From positions 1-25,069 of IMG/VR virus record IMGVR_UViG_3300030109_001363: 25,069 nt of DNA; one strand, given 5' to 3'. Origin of the DNA: a virus. This document shows, in pieces, positions 1-9,062 of this stretch. Numbering within the stretch: the stretch's first letter is position 1; each line of letters begins with the position of its first letter. Under the pieces are notes generated by a model that was not told the DNA's origin, did no database searches, and saw only the letters and a program-made list of their open reading frames with translations. A program made the translations under genes and the position numbers.

Positions 1-148
1 AGTAGCTAAGAATAGATATGGTAGCACCAACTCTTGCGAGGTTGGGTATCATGGTAATAGTTGTTTGGTTACTAATTCAGAAGCTGAGGCAGTATCATTA
101 GCAAGAGAAAGAGGAGACGATGTAGGTGGTACACCTAAACCTTTTTAA
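1..148 (+). CDS. C-terminal end of an unrecognised plus-strand protein (partial)
   Basis: Reading frame 2 of the plus strand is open from the left edge to a TAA at 146-148 and encodes 48 residues ending in GGTPKPF. There is no ATG in frame, so the start must lie outside the window. The peptide has mixed composition (two Cys, a GYHGNSC stretch, an acidic helix-like EAEAVSLARERGDD stretch), which looks like real protein rather than AT-rich noise. It is the only plus-strand gene supported here and converges tail to tail with the late operon: its TAA and the TAA of the minus-strand gene at 145 lie in the same TTAA. No terminator hairpin separates them. I do not recognise the family. By position it may be the last gene of an early or replication module, but that is inference. 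Confidence 0.55.
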   Translation, partial: VAKNRYGSTNSCEVGYHGNSCLVTNSEAEAVSLARERGDDVGGTPKPF

Positions 149-3100
149 ACTTGACGTTTCTTTTTTGCTTTCTGCATTTTTCTTTTTACTATTGCTTTGT
201 AATCTATATCTGTTACAAGTATAGGATATAATGGATACGAACTATTCCAATTTCTCATATCTTCTAAAGCGTCTTGATACGCTTCTGGAGTACCTGCTTT
301 TATAACAGAATCTATAATAGCTGATTTTCTTCTTCCTCTTAAAAACTCTATTCTACTTTGAGTCATTCCACCTGTTTCTATTCTTTTAGCTACATCTTTA
401 AGTAGAGGGCTACCTGTCATTCTTAATGCCCTAGAAGGAACTCTTTTTATAAAGTCTCCTTGATAGTTTTTATAGTCTCTTTCTAATGCTTCTATAAATT
501 TAAATAGTTCGCTTATATCTGACATAAAAGGAGGAGAAGCAAAGAACGCTAATGCTCCTGACATACTCCTACCTTCTTCTAATCCAGCCATTAGAAAATC
601 TCCTAAAAACCCAAATGAACCTATAGCGGCTACGTTTTCTACTATTTCACTTGCATCTGCTTCAAAAAATGTAGCAGGGTCATAAGCCTTTTCTCCAGAT
701 GCTAGTTGCTTCATAAGCTCTTTTGCTTTTATAGCAACTGCTCCTGTAGCCATACCACCTGCGGCTAGTCTGAGTAGTGGCATGAAATTACCGTGAGCCA
801 AATCAAACTTTAAAGTATCTGTTATAAAATTATATTGTCTTAATCCAAATGACTTAAACTGAAGAAAAGGTTTCATCATTGGCCTATTAAGTACTAGTGG
901 GTCTGCTAAAATATCTTTTTGTAGCTGAGTTTTAACTGCAAATTTACCTATTGCATTTATAACAGTAGAGTCAGGTAACTTACCTTGTTTTATTTGAGCA
1001 GGGTCTATTCCCATTTTATTTAATGTAGAGTTAGCCCATTTTCTAGAACCCATTCTTCCTAATCCAAATCCTCTTTTACCAACAGATACAGCTACCAAGT
1101 CGTCTATTAAAACTCTAGCAGATGCGGCGGCTAATATGTTATTAATAGAGTTAATTCTATTAAACTGAGAAATATCAGTTAACCTACCTACTACTTTTTT
1201 AGATATATCACTTTGTTGAGACAAGCCCATCATTTCATTTATGTATTTATATAAGTTACCACCAGAAGAATCAACTTGTTTTCTAAAGTCTTTATCTGTC
1301 ATATACTTATACGTGCCTTTAGTAAACCTCCAATACCCAGCAGATAAAGCAGAAGATATTGCAAACTGAGATAAGTTCATAGCTGTTGCTGTACCTAATG
1401 CAATTTTAGTAGAAGTTTCCCACTCCATAACTTTTTGCATAAAGTCTTTTATTCCGGGATTAAGATTGTATTGTTTGTTATATCCTATCGTTCCCATTAC
1501 ATGATTATGCAATTCCCTCATAATAGGTAAATCATTAACGTTTGCCTGTTTTAATAAGTTTTCATAAATCTCACCTTTCTTTCCAAAGTTATTTACCTCT
1601 GCAGAACGTCTTGCAACATTAGATGAGTATATACCTAGTAATTTTCTTATATCTCTTTCGTAAAATTTTGATTTTAATTTAAAAGTTCTTTGACTTTCTA
1701 AGTTACCATCTCTCTTAAACACTTCTCCATATGAAAGCCTACCCATAAGAGCCATAGCTTTAAATTGACTAATTGGCTCTGCTTTGTTTTGTTGTAAAAC
1801 TTGACTAAGTATATCGCTATGCATTTCTCTAGTCTCTGATGATAATGATGGCATAGCTTTTTTAATAATTCTATTTAAAAACCTTGCTTCTCCGGGTCTA
1901 TCTTTTGCAAAACTTTCTGGGTTATTCATAGCTTGTATAATTAAATCTATATAATCACTCTTTAAATCTTTTACTAGCATTTCTTCTTTACGCCTAGGAG
2001 ATTCTTTAGAAATTAAATCAGATATCTTATATATATCAGCAAAAACTTTTTCAGCAACTTTCTGTTGAAGTATAGTAGGTATATAATTTTCTATATAACC
2101 GGGCTTAACTCCAGATTCTCTTGCCCTATTAAATAAAAAATTTGAAATTTGCCTATACCCCGTTGTTTCTGGTGTATTTATACCTTGTTCTACTGCATCA
2201 GAAAGCAATGTCCAGTAATTTTTAGATACCTCAGATTTGCTTAGATTCATAGCTTTTGACAAGCTTGCAATTTGTTTACCTGTTGGTTTTTCTGCATTTA
2301 AACCAACACTAGACATTAAGTCGTAAGTTTCTGACAAAGTTCTTCTTTGGTCTACTACAAACTTATCAACCTTGGCAACATACATTCTTCTAACAGGGCT
2401 AACAGTACCTTGATTCTTAGCAGGTCTAAAAACATCTAGTAATTTATTAGCTGACTCTGGTAACATATCATCTAAAAATATACTAAACCTAGTTTTTTGC
2501 ATTGGAACTCCATTTTTTTCTAAGCTTTCCAATGTTTTCTTTGTGTATTTTTCTACTGTAAGCTTATCTCTAAGGTCTATAAGTTCTTTACTACTAAGGT
2601 CTGAGTCTTTTCTAGGCAATTTTTCCTTACCGTTAGAAACTCTCTGTAATCCTCTGTTCGTTTCTTTTTGCTCAGTTGAGTGACCTAACTCTTTTTCTAA
2701 TTGCAAGACTTCTTTTATTCTCTGGTTTTTTAATTCTCTAGAAGGTATATTTACATTTTCTTTTTTTCTGTAATTTTCGTTAAAAATCTTTTTATCTCTT
2801 ACTACAACTTCATTAGTATCTAAAAACTTTAATTGAATTTTGTCTTTGTCAAAACTTAAAATTTTTACTTCTCTTTTTCCTTTTCTGTCTGTGTATATAT
2901 TATCATATAGCTCATTAGCAAAACTTTTCCTACCTGTTATTTCAGCTTCTTTAGTAATGTCAAAACCCTCTGGAACAGTTTGATACCTAATTTCTTGTTT
3001 AGTTGCATCCTTTCTAAATTCATTAAGTTTTTTAAATCCTGTAGTAGCTACTTTATTTACACCCTTAATACCTAGTATCATACCTCCTGCATGAATCCAA

Positions 3101-3870
3101 TCTTCAGGAGTAGGAGTTCTTCCTTCTAATGCAGGTGCGGCTATACCAAATTGAGTTGTTTCTGTTAGTGTTCTACCTATTACACCTACGCCTTTTTGTG
3201 TTAAGAAAGCATTGGTAGCTCCAGTCATCCCACCTAATACAGCTCCTTTAGCTCCAGCTTTTACTACTTTACCCGGAGATATAGTACCGTCTGATATATA
3301 TTCATTTAAGGCTTCACCAGCTCCAGAATATAAACTTAATGCCCCTGCTCCAGCACCACTAGATGATGCCATTTGTTGAGTAAATGCACTAGCTTTTAAT
3401 GCGGCTTTATTTGCTACATTTTTAGATACTCTGTTTTGTAATAATTTTTTAAGTATAAATTTTTTAGCTAATCCTTTAGCCGCTACACCACCAACACCAC
3501 CACCTATAATTGTAGTAGCAAGGTCTAAAGGCTGAAAGAATGAGGCTACTCCTGCGGCTACATCTGCAACGATTCCGGGATGATAGTTCTCTAGATTATG
3601 AACTTGCTTTTTATTAGTAGCTATAGCTTCAGCCATACCCTGTATAGAACGGTTGTACCCATCTTTCCAAATATTGCCTAGCGTATCTGTTATTCCACTT
3701 TCGTCTTTAGGTTTATATTCTGTATTTTCTATGTTTAATTTATATTGAGGAAATCTTTTTACAATAGCTCTATAGGCTGAGTCGTCATCCATAGAGTTGT
3801 AAGAAGGGTCTGCAGATCTGAAGTCGTTGACCAATTCTTCCTTGGTCATATTTGGATTAAACTGTGCCAT
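145..3870 (-). CDS. Very large internal virion / DNA-ejection protein candidate
   Basis: A 1241-residue protein, the last gene of the minus-strand operon. Residues 1-60 are charged and contain an AYRAIVKRFPQYK stretch. Residues about 99-135 form a Gly/Ala-rich hydrophobic segment, and a second Gly/Ala-rich stretch lies near residues 170-230. The middle is Lys/Glu-rich and helical. The last third mixes amphipathic helices with another hydrophobic patch (LRLAAGGMATGAVAIKA) and ends in a basic tail. The size, hydrophobic segments and place at the end of the virion operon after the nozzle gene match the position of T7 gp16-like ejection proteins. The C-terminal part also resembles the 'large polyvalent protein' regions of marine phage proteins. 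Neither similarity could be tested. I see no transglycosylase signature. Its ATG overlaps the upstream stop in TAATG and has no good ribosome-binding site, so it probably depends on translational coupling. Confidence 0.7.
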   Translation of the reverse strand: MAQFNPNMTKEELVNDFRSADPSYNSMDDDSAYRAIVKRFPQYKLNIENTEYKPKDESGITDTLGNIWKDGYNRSIQGMAEAIATNKKQVHNLENYHPGIVADVAAGVASFFQPLDLATTIIGGGVGGVAAKGLAKKFILKKLLQNRVSKNVANKAALKASAFTQQMASSSGAGAGALSLYSGAGEALNEYISDGTISPGKVVKAGAKGAVLGGMTGATNAFLTQKGVGVIGRTLTETTQFGIAAPALEGRTPTPEDWIHAGGMILGIKGVNKVATTGFKKLNEFRKDATKQEIRYQTVPEGFDITKEAEITGRKSFANELYDNIYTDRKGKREVKILSFDKDKIQLKFLDTNEVVVRDKKIFNENYRKKENVNIPSRELKNQRIKEVLQLEKELGHSTEQKETNRGLQRVSNGKEKLPRKDSDLSSKELIDLRDKLTVEKYTKKTLESLEKNGVPMQKTRFSIFLDDMLPESANKLLDVFRPAKNQGTVSPVRRMYVAKVDKFVVDQRRTLSETYDLMSSVGLNAEKPTGKQIASLSKAMNLSKSEVSKNYWTLLSDAVEQGINTPETTGYRQISNFLFNRARESGVKPGYIENYIPTILQQKVAEKVFADIYKISDLISKESPRRKEEMLVKDLKSDYIDLIIQAMNNPESFAKDRPGEARFLNRIIKKAMPSLSSETREMHSDILSQVLQQNKAEPISQFKAMALMGRLSYGEVFKRDGNLESQRTFKLKSKFYERDIRKLLGIYSSNVARRSAEVNNFGKKGEIYENLLKQANVNDLPIMRELHNHVMGTIGYNKQYNLNPGIKDFMQKVMEWETSTKIALGTATAMNLSQFAISSALSAGYWRFTKGTYKYMTDKDFRKQVDSSGGNLYKYINEMMGLSQQSDISKKVVGRLTDISQFNRINSINNILAAASARVLIDDLVAVSVGKRGFGLGRMGSRKWANSTLNKMGIDPAQIKQGKLPDSTVINAIGKFAVKTQLQKDILADPLVLNRPMMKPFLQFKSFGLRQYNFITDTLKFDLAHGNFMPLLRLAAGGMATGAVAIKAKELMKQLASGEKAYDPATFFEADASEIVENVAAIGSFGFLGDFLMAGLEEGRSMSGALAFFASPPFMSDISELFKFIEALERDYKNYQGDFIKRVPSRALRMTGSPLLKDVAKRIETGGMTQSRIEFLRGRRKSAIIDSVIKAGTPEAYQDALEDMRNWNSSYPLYPILVTDIDYKAIVKRKMQKAKKKRQV

Positions 3871-5450
3871 TAATTAGCAAAGATTTGCGGTTGTCTATTC
3901 ATTTCTTGATACATACGTATTAATCTAGCAAGTTCGTTTCTACTCATTGGTGCTCCAGTAATAGGAACGTTTTCAAAATATCTTGGGTCTATAGAACTAG
4001 CACCTTCAGAACTGTCGTATATTTTAGAAAAATCATTTACAATAGATTCTCTCAATTTAGCTATTTTTTTATTAATTGAATTTCTTTTCTTTGTATTTTT
4101 TATATTAGTCTTTCCTAATCTTTTTTCTTGGTAATCTAATTTTTTTAATCTTCCTCCAAAATCTGTAAGAAAACGTTCTCTTTTTTTTGTTGGTCTTTGT
4201 CCTTGAGAACTAGTCCCACTTGCTAATTTTTGTAAAGATTCTTTAACAGTTTCTCTAGGTCGTGCTTCAGCAATATTTAATCCAGAAAGAAAAGCAGGTA
4301 CACCAAGGTCTTCCCTATCTTCTTGTGATAAATTTTCTGGAACTGTAGCTAATTTATAAGCAGACTCGTCATCTGGAAACTCTCCATCAACAGCAACTTC
4401 TCCATCATCTTTTGCATTTTCTTGTGCTATTTGTAAAGCTGGTTCAGCTATCTCATCATCCTCTGCAAATAATATACCGTAATCCGCAGGGCTGTCAGGA
4501 CTAAATAAATTATCCATAGATGGCTGTGCTATAGTTTCAGCAGGTTCTAATGGAGACAGAAAATCAGTTTGCTGTGCTTCTCGTTGCCCATAAGCATCAA
4601 TATAATCTACTTGTTCAGGCTCAGATATACCTAGTATATCTTCTATACCCTTTTGGTATTTATCAATATTTGCTTTTTGTTCTTCTATTTCACTTGTTAT
4701 CTGTGCAGATGCCCCAAAAGTGTTTTGTTGAGTTTCTAAATCTGTAATTCTTTTTGAAGTACTTCCTATTAATTGTGTGTTATATTTTATAATTCCTTGC
4801 TGTTGAGGGGTTAAATCACCTTCAACCTTATTAAGGTATAGCTGAGACAAGTGACTAGCATATAGCTTAGGGTCACTTAAAACATCTAAGGCTTGCGATT
4901 CTGACATAGTGTTTTCTGGATATCTATTATTATAATCATTCATTCTTTGTATTATTGTACTATACTGAGATTTAGCCTTATCTATGTTTTTTACCATTTG
5001 ATTTCTAACAATAGTTCTAACCTTAGGGTCTTCTATATCTTGTGTGTAAAATTCAATAGGAGTGCTTGTTATGTCTTTTAAGCTCATTCCAGTTAAACTG
5101 TTTTGAATAGATTCCTGAGCAATCGCTTTATTATTAGCTGATTGATTTGCTTCAAATGTAGCTACATCTCTTTCTTCCTTAGCATCTCTTAATCTATTAT
5201 CAAGAGTTTGTTGCTTAATAGAATCATTGTATATTTCTTCGTTTCTAAATTGCTGTCTTTGGTTTAATTTTAACCTAGCATCAGCACGTTCATTATCCTT
5301 GACCAACTGTTGCTTTCTTGCATCAGCTTCTTCTTTTCTTAATTGATACTCGGGACTAGCGTATTTAGCTACTTCTTCAAAAAATAAATCTACTCCACTT
5401 TTAGGTGTTTGTATATTTATAGAAGGTCTATTTAATAATCTTATTGCCAT
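3870..5450 (-). CDS. Coiled-coil structural protein, probable internal virion protein
   Basis: A 526-residue hydrophilic protein. After a short N-terminus (MAIRLLNRPSINIQTPKSG), residues about 30-110 are a long Glu/Lys/Arg/Gln-rich helix predicted by eye to be coiled coil. Residues about 230-275 (ITDLETQQNTF onward) are also coiled-coil-like. An acidic, probably disordered stretch follows (about 280-370), then a basic region around 415-460 rich in KKR and TNIKNTKKR. There is no signal peptide or obvious membrane span. A clear ribosome-binding site (AGGAGATATAA before ATG) supports the start. It lies between two other large virion-type genes and its stop overlaps the next start in TAATG. Position and composition suggest a T7 gp15-like internal protein, but I recognise no family, so the role is inferred from context. 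Confidence 0.6.
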   Translation of the reverse strand: MAIRLLNRPSINIQTPKSGVDLFFEEVAKYASPEYQLRKEEADARKQQLVKDNERADARLKLNQRQQFRNEEIYNDSIKQQTLDNRLRDAKEERDVATFEANQSANNKAIAQESIQNSLTGMSLKDITSTPIEFYTQDIEDPKVRTIVRNQMVKNIDKAKSQYSTIIQRMNDYNNRYPENTMSESQALDVLSDPKLYASHLSQLYLNKVEGDLTPQQQGIIKYNTQLIGSTSKRITDLETQQNTFGASAQITSEIEEQKANIDKYQKGIEDILGISEPEQVDYIDAYGQREAQQTDFLSPLEPAETIAQPSMDNLFSPDSPADYGILFAEDDEIAEPALQIAQENAKDDGEVAVDGEFPDDESAYKLATVPENLSQEDREDLGVPAFLSGLNIAEARPRETVKESLQKLASGTSSQGQRPTKKRERFLTDFGGRLKKLDYQEKRLGKTNIKNTKKRNSINKKIAKLRESIVNDFSKIYDSSEGASSIDPRYFENVPITGAPMSRNELARLIRMYQEMNRQPQIFAN

Positions 5451-5467
5451 TTATATCTCCTTATATG

Positions 5468-6724
5468 TTATGGGCCAGATATTCCTGTACTGCTTGAGCC
5501 TGTTCCTTCACCTCCTGTTCCCGGTGGCGGTGCATCACCTCCATATTGGACTGGGCCTGTCCACCTAGTACCATCCCATTGCCAATGGTTTCCATCTGTT
5601 CCTTTCATAATAGTACCTACTGCCATTTGAGATTGCTGGCTTTCATCGCCACTAGGAGTTGTGCCACCACTAGGGTCAGTTGTTGGGGAACCTTCTGGGC
5701 CAAATGGATTTGAATAATCTGAAGAATTGTCCCCATAATAAGTTTCAGTTCCACCTACAGACCTTAGTCTTTCTAATTCCCCTAAAGCATCTTGTATAAA
5801 AGATTCTCTTGTACTCCTTATATCTTCAAACATACCTCTTTTAGCATCTCTTCCAGCCGCCGAATATCCTTTATCAGCAATACTTCTTGCTGTATCTACA
5901 GCAGAAGTTCTTATGCCAGCACCAGCAAAATTACCACCAAGTTCTTGAGAGCTTTTTACTGCGGCTCCTAAAGCTTGAGTGCCAGATTGCCTAGCATCTG
6001 AAACATTAGACATATATTTATCAAAAGTTGTAGCTTCTCTTGAAGGGTCATAAGAATAGGCGGCTTCAAAAGCCTGTTGATTTTCAGCATCTGGCATTAT
6101 TCCAAGCATGCTATAAATGTCTTCTGTGGTTGGAGCCTCTGTTGTTTGTGTTCCATATTGCACAGAACCTCCATCATAATAATTCTTAGGAACTGCCATA
6201 GCATCTGCAGTACCTTCATAATATCTTTTAGATATAACATCTAAAGCTTTTAATGCGTCTCCAACGTCAGCTTTTCCCGAGTCTTGCAATTTATCCAACA
6301 TAATTCTTTGATTAATTCCAAATGGATAATTACCTTCTTCACTAAGAGACTGTACGAGGTTATTAAGGTCATCAAAGTAGTTTCTACTTCGAGCTAATTC
6401 ATCTACAACACCTAGTGAGTATTGATTTTTTCTATTTCGCATATCCATAATAGGTTTGATTTGACCGCCTTGATTCATCATAGCAGAGTCTCTAGTCATA
6501 TCAGTATTTCTTTGAGTACTTAATGTGTTTAATGCAAGTAGTTCATCTATAGACGAATGACCATGAGCACCTTTAGGCACTAAACCACCACCCATATATC
6601 CTAATCTGTCTGCGTTATTTATCATATCTAATGTACCCTTTCCAAGTTTATCTACAGCTTCTTTACGGACAACATATTCTCCGCTCTTAAGCATAACTGG
6701 GCCTATATTATCTGATTGCGCCAT
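5468..6724 (-). CDS. GEYVVRKEA-motif structural protein with Gly-rich tail
   Basis: A 418-residue protein. Residues 11-28 (MLKSGEYVVRKEAVDKLG) match a 'GE[FY]V[IV]..EA...G' motif that recurs in phage tape-measure and internal virion proteins, followed by YMGGGLVPKG. Short Gly-Gly peptides recur (NQGGQIKP, YDGGSVQYG, QYGGDAPPP), as in the next upstream gene. Residues about 230-320 are Ala/Ser/Arg-rich and helical. The C-terminus is a low-complexity Gly/Ser/Thr/Pro region with an aromatic HWQWDGTRWTG segment. The start is supported by AAGGAG nine bases upstream and by TAATG overlap with the preceding stop. No enzyme motif is visible. It is probably a virion protein of the tail/ejection apparatus, by neighbourhood and motif; the exact role is unknown. 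Confidence 0.6.
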   Translation of the reverse strand: MAQSDNIGPVMLKSGEYVVRKEAVDKLGKGTLDMINNADRLGYMGGGLVPKGAHGHSSIDELLALNTLSTQRNTDMTRDSAMMNQGGQIKPIMDMRNRKNQYSLGVVDELARSRNYFDDLNNLVQSLSEEGNYPFGINQRIMLDKLQDSGKADVGDALKALDVISKRYYEGTADAMAVPKNYYDGGSVQYGTQTTEAPTTEDIYSMLGIMPDAENQQAFEAAYSYDPSREATTFDKYMSNVSDARQSGTQALGAAVKSSQELGGNFAGAGIRTSAVDTARSIADKGYSAAGRDAKRGMFEDIRSTRESFIQDALGELERLRSVGGTETYYGDNSSDYSNPFGPEGSPTTDPSGGTTPSGDESQQSQMAVGTIMKGTDGNHWQWDGTRWTGPVQYGGDAPPPGTGGEGTGSSSTGISGP

Positions 6725-8388
6725 TATACAATTCTCCTTTTAAAAGGCATCATACCGAGTAATCCTCCTCCAGCGTATTCTTTTTTCTTTTTAGCCATTC
6801 CACCATACATATAATTATCCATCATTCCACCTCCCATATAATTGTTCATCATTCCACCTTGTCCATATCCTTGCATATAACGAGGAAGATTTTCAGGGTC
6901 TGCGAGCATTTCTTGCAAAGACATCATTCCTCCTTCTGAGTCAGGCAAACCAACATCTATAAAATCTTGCACTTGAGGTGGAATAGGAATGTCTCTTTTA
7001 GAGCTAACTCCACCTTCGTAATTAAATTCTGGCATAGGTTGGTTAACAATAGAATCAGCAGTAAGAGCATCACCCATCATGTCCTCAGGAGACATTTCTT
7101 CATAAGCTGTTTGTCTTCTTCTTTGAGGAGAAATCATTGAAAGTAACCTTGATAGCTTGCTTACTTCTCCACCTTCTTGCATATAGCCCATACGGTTTCT
7201 AACTTCTTTAGGCAACTTCATTAAACCCTTATTGCCTTCTGGAGCTTGTTTTAATTGACCTCCTTCTGCATAGTTACGCATCATACCGCCTCCCATAGCG
7301 CCACTAGCAAGTTGAGTTGTATATGGATTACCTTCAAACATAAAACTATCTAAGCCACTTCTTCTTGCTTGATCAAAGGCTTGACCAAAAATAGAAAGTT
7401 CGTTAGGGTCTTGCGTTGGAAGGTTTACCCCAGAACCGGGAGCAAATCCAGATTCACCCGGTAACGGCATTCGGCCTTGGTTTAACAGTCCCTCAAGGGA
7501 GCCTCCTAAAGACGGAGGAGGTGCACTTGGTAAATTAAAATCTGTAAATGCTCCTTCTGGAGAATCAAGAAATGACTCCTGCATTACATCGCTTAAATCT
7601 CTTAAGGAAGGCCCTCCAAAATCTTCAAAATTTTCTACTGCTGAAGGTGCTTCAGATATTCCAAGTCTCACTCCACTTGCTCCTCCTCCGGGCCTATCTA
7701 ATCCACCAGACTGCTCAAATGCTTTATTAAAACCTTCTACATCTGCTTTAGGTATTGCCTCCTTAGTTAACGCTCCATCAGCTCCCCTAACCATAACAGA
7801 TTTATCTCCACCTGCAAGTCTTGCACCAGCTTTAAGCTTACCAACTCTCATTATTTCTCCACCAAGTGCACTAGCGGCTGTACCAGCGCCTCTACCTAAA
7901 GCCCTACCTATTAAACCTTCTCCTTTTAATAGACCTTTTCCGCTACCTAATTTTTCACCTTCTTCTTCTATTCCTTTTAATTCCGTAAAATCTTTATCAA
8001 ACAAGCCTGTTGAGGATTTTGTAATATCACCAGCGTCGTATACTTTTCCAGCTATAGCTTCACCTATACCAGAACCTATTGCTGAACCAGCACCTTTTGC
8101 TAAGACAGGAAGAAGAGCTAGGCTTGCTCCACCTGTTGCAGGGGCTAATAATCCAGCCGCCGCTGTACCAAGAAACCCACCAACTTTTCCAAATAAAGCT
8201 CTCTTGCCTTGTTCTTTTTCTACTTTTTCAGCTTGCTTCCTAAAATCTTCTTGAGCTTGATCTACTTTTGTATTTAACCCAATGCCATATCTTAGTCTAG
8301 ATATTCCGGGTATGTAACCACCAGTTTGATAACCCATAGGCCTCATATAGCCACCACCTAAGTATTGTTTCATCGTATTATACTTCAT
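6724..8388 (-). CDS. Gly-rich hydrophobic virion protein with repeated GG-M/Y peptides
   Basis: A 554-residue protein when started at the ATG at 8388, which has GAGGATAAT directly before it. The frame is open up to 8439, but that longer start would overlap the previous gene and I see no reason for it. The N-terminus carries YLGGGYM and YQTGGYIPG. A Gly/Ala-rich hydrophobic region (within FLGTAAAGLLAPATGG onward, about residues 50-115) could insert into membranes. The C-terminal third has many short GG peptides (YAEGGQLK, YMQEGGEV, YGQGGMMNNYMGGGMM, YAGGGLLGMM) and ends in a basic KRRIV. The same peptide style occurs in the downstream gene. Placement among internal virion-type genes suggests a structural or ejected protein. 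No recognised enzyme fold is visible. Confidence 0.6.
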   Translation of the reverse strand: MKYNTMKQYLGGGYMRPMGYQTGGYIPGISRLRYGIGLNTKVDQAQEDFRKQAEKVEKEQGKRALFGKVGGFLGTAAAGLLAPATGGASLALLPVLAKGAGSAIGSGIGEAIAGKVYDAGDITKSSTGLFDKDFTELKGIEEEGEKLGSGKGLLKGEGLIGRALGRGAGTAASALGGEIMRVGKLKAGARLAGGDKSVMVRGADGALTKEAIPKADVEGFNKAFEQSGGLDRPGGGASGVRLGISEAPSAVENFEDFGGPSLRDLSDVMQESFLDSPEGAFTDFNLPSAPPPSLGGSLEGLLNQGRMPLPGESGFAPGSGVNLPTQDPNELSIFGQAFDQARRSGLDSFMFEGNPYTTQLASGAMGGGMMRNYAEGGQLKQAPEGNKGLMKLPKEVRNRMGYMQEGGEVSKLSRLLSMISPQRRRQTAYEEMSPEDMMGDALTADSIVNQPMPEFNYEGGVSSKRDIPIPPQVQDFIDVGLPDSEGGMMSLQEMLADPENLPRYMQGYGQGGMMNNYMGGGMMDNYMYGGMAKKKKEYAGGGLLGMMPFKRRIV

Positions 8389-8396
8389 ATTATCCT

Positions 8397-9062
8397 CTAT
8401 ATTGTTACCTCTACACGCCAAACAGATGTAATCCACCAATCTGTATCACCAGAAGGGTCAGCACTAGCAGTAACGCTAATACCACATTTCATACCAGCAT
8501 CTACAACTGGTAGCGCATTAAAGTCTGTTTTTTTTAATGTAAACGTAGTGCTACTTGCTATGTTATCTGTATAATCAGCGTTTGCCAAAGCATCGTTTGT
8601 CGTGTCATTGTCTTGTTTGTAAATTTTAAATCTTAAATCAGCGGTTGTTGAACTTAGTGTTTCACATCTAAACATTATTTTTTCTAATGACATTCTATAA
8701 GGCGCTAAAAAAGCAGTAGTGGCATTATTCATATCTGATTGCTCTCCTGTTCCTTGCCAAGGTAAAAACACTTCACTAGTATTAATGTCATCTGTCATAT
8801 TATGTTTAAAATAACGATAATCTATAAATTTTTTTGTATACTCTAACTCACTTGTTGTTAGCTTTCTGTCTATAACTTGATTACCTTGTCTAGTCATGTA
8901 ATTTTTAAACTCTATGCCTTTATGTTTTCTATAAACAGCTAGATTACCATTTTCTATAGATACAAAAGTACCTCCTTCTTGCAAAGAAGATGAAGGTGCT
9001 CCTGTAGAAAAAGACTGAGAGCCTTCAGTAGAATTATTTAACCTTCTAATATCTCTAGACAT
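8397..9062 (-). CDS. Beta-rich structural/appendage protein
   Basis: A 221-residue protein. The N-terminal 40 residues are Ser/Gly-rich, then GGTFVSIENGNLAVYRK resembles segments common near the N-terminus of phage appendage proteins. Residues about 75-115 are polar and helical. From about 118 (FLAPYRMSLEKIMFRCETL) to the end, alternating hydrophobic/polar residues suggest a beta-sandwich. There is no membrane span or signal peptide. It begins at the one-base TAATG overlap with the nozzle gene and ends nine bases before the next start. It is probably a virion surface or tail-tip component, by composition and position; the family is not identified. Confidence 0.55.
   Translation of the reverse strand: MSRDIRRLNNSTEGSQSFSTGAPSSSLQEGGTFVSIENGNLAVYRKHKGIEFKNYMTRQGNQVIDRKLTTSELEYTKKFIDYRYFKHNMTDDINTSEVFLPWQGTGEQSDMNNATTAFLAPYRMSLEKIMFRCETLSSTTADLRFKIYKQDNDTTNDALANADYTDNIASSTTFTLKKTDFNALPVVDAGMKCGISVTASADPSGDTDWWITSVWRVEVTI

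Noticed and set aside
4550-4747. A plus-strand frame of 65 codons within the 526-aa gene.
   Set aside because: It lies wholly inside a well-supported gene on the other strand and has no ribosome-binding site or family-like features.
8389-8439. Longer start for the GG-peptide protein (ATG-like start at 8439).
   Set aside because: It would overlap the preceding gene and has no better ribosome-binding site; the ATG at 8388 has GAGGATAAT directly before it.
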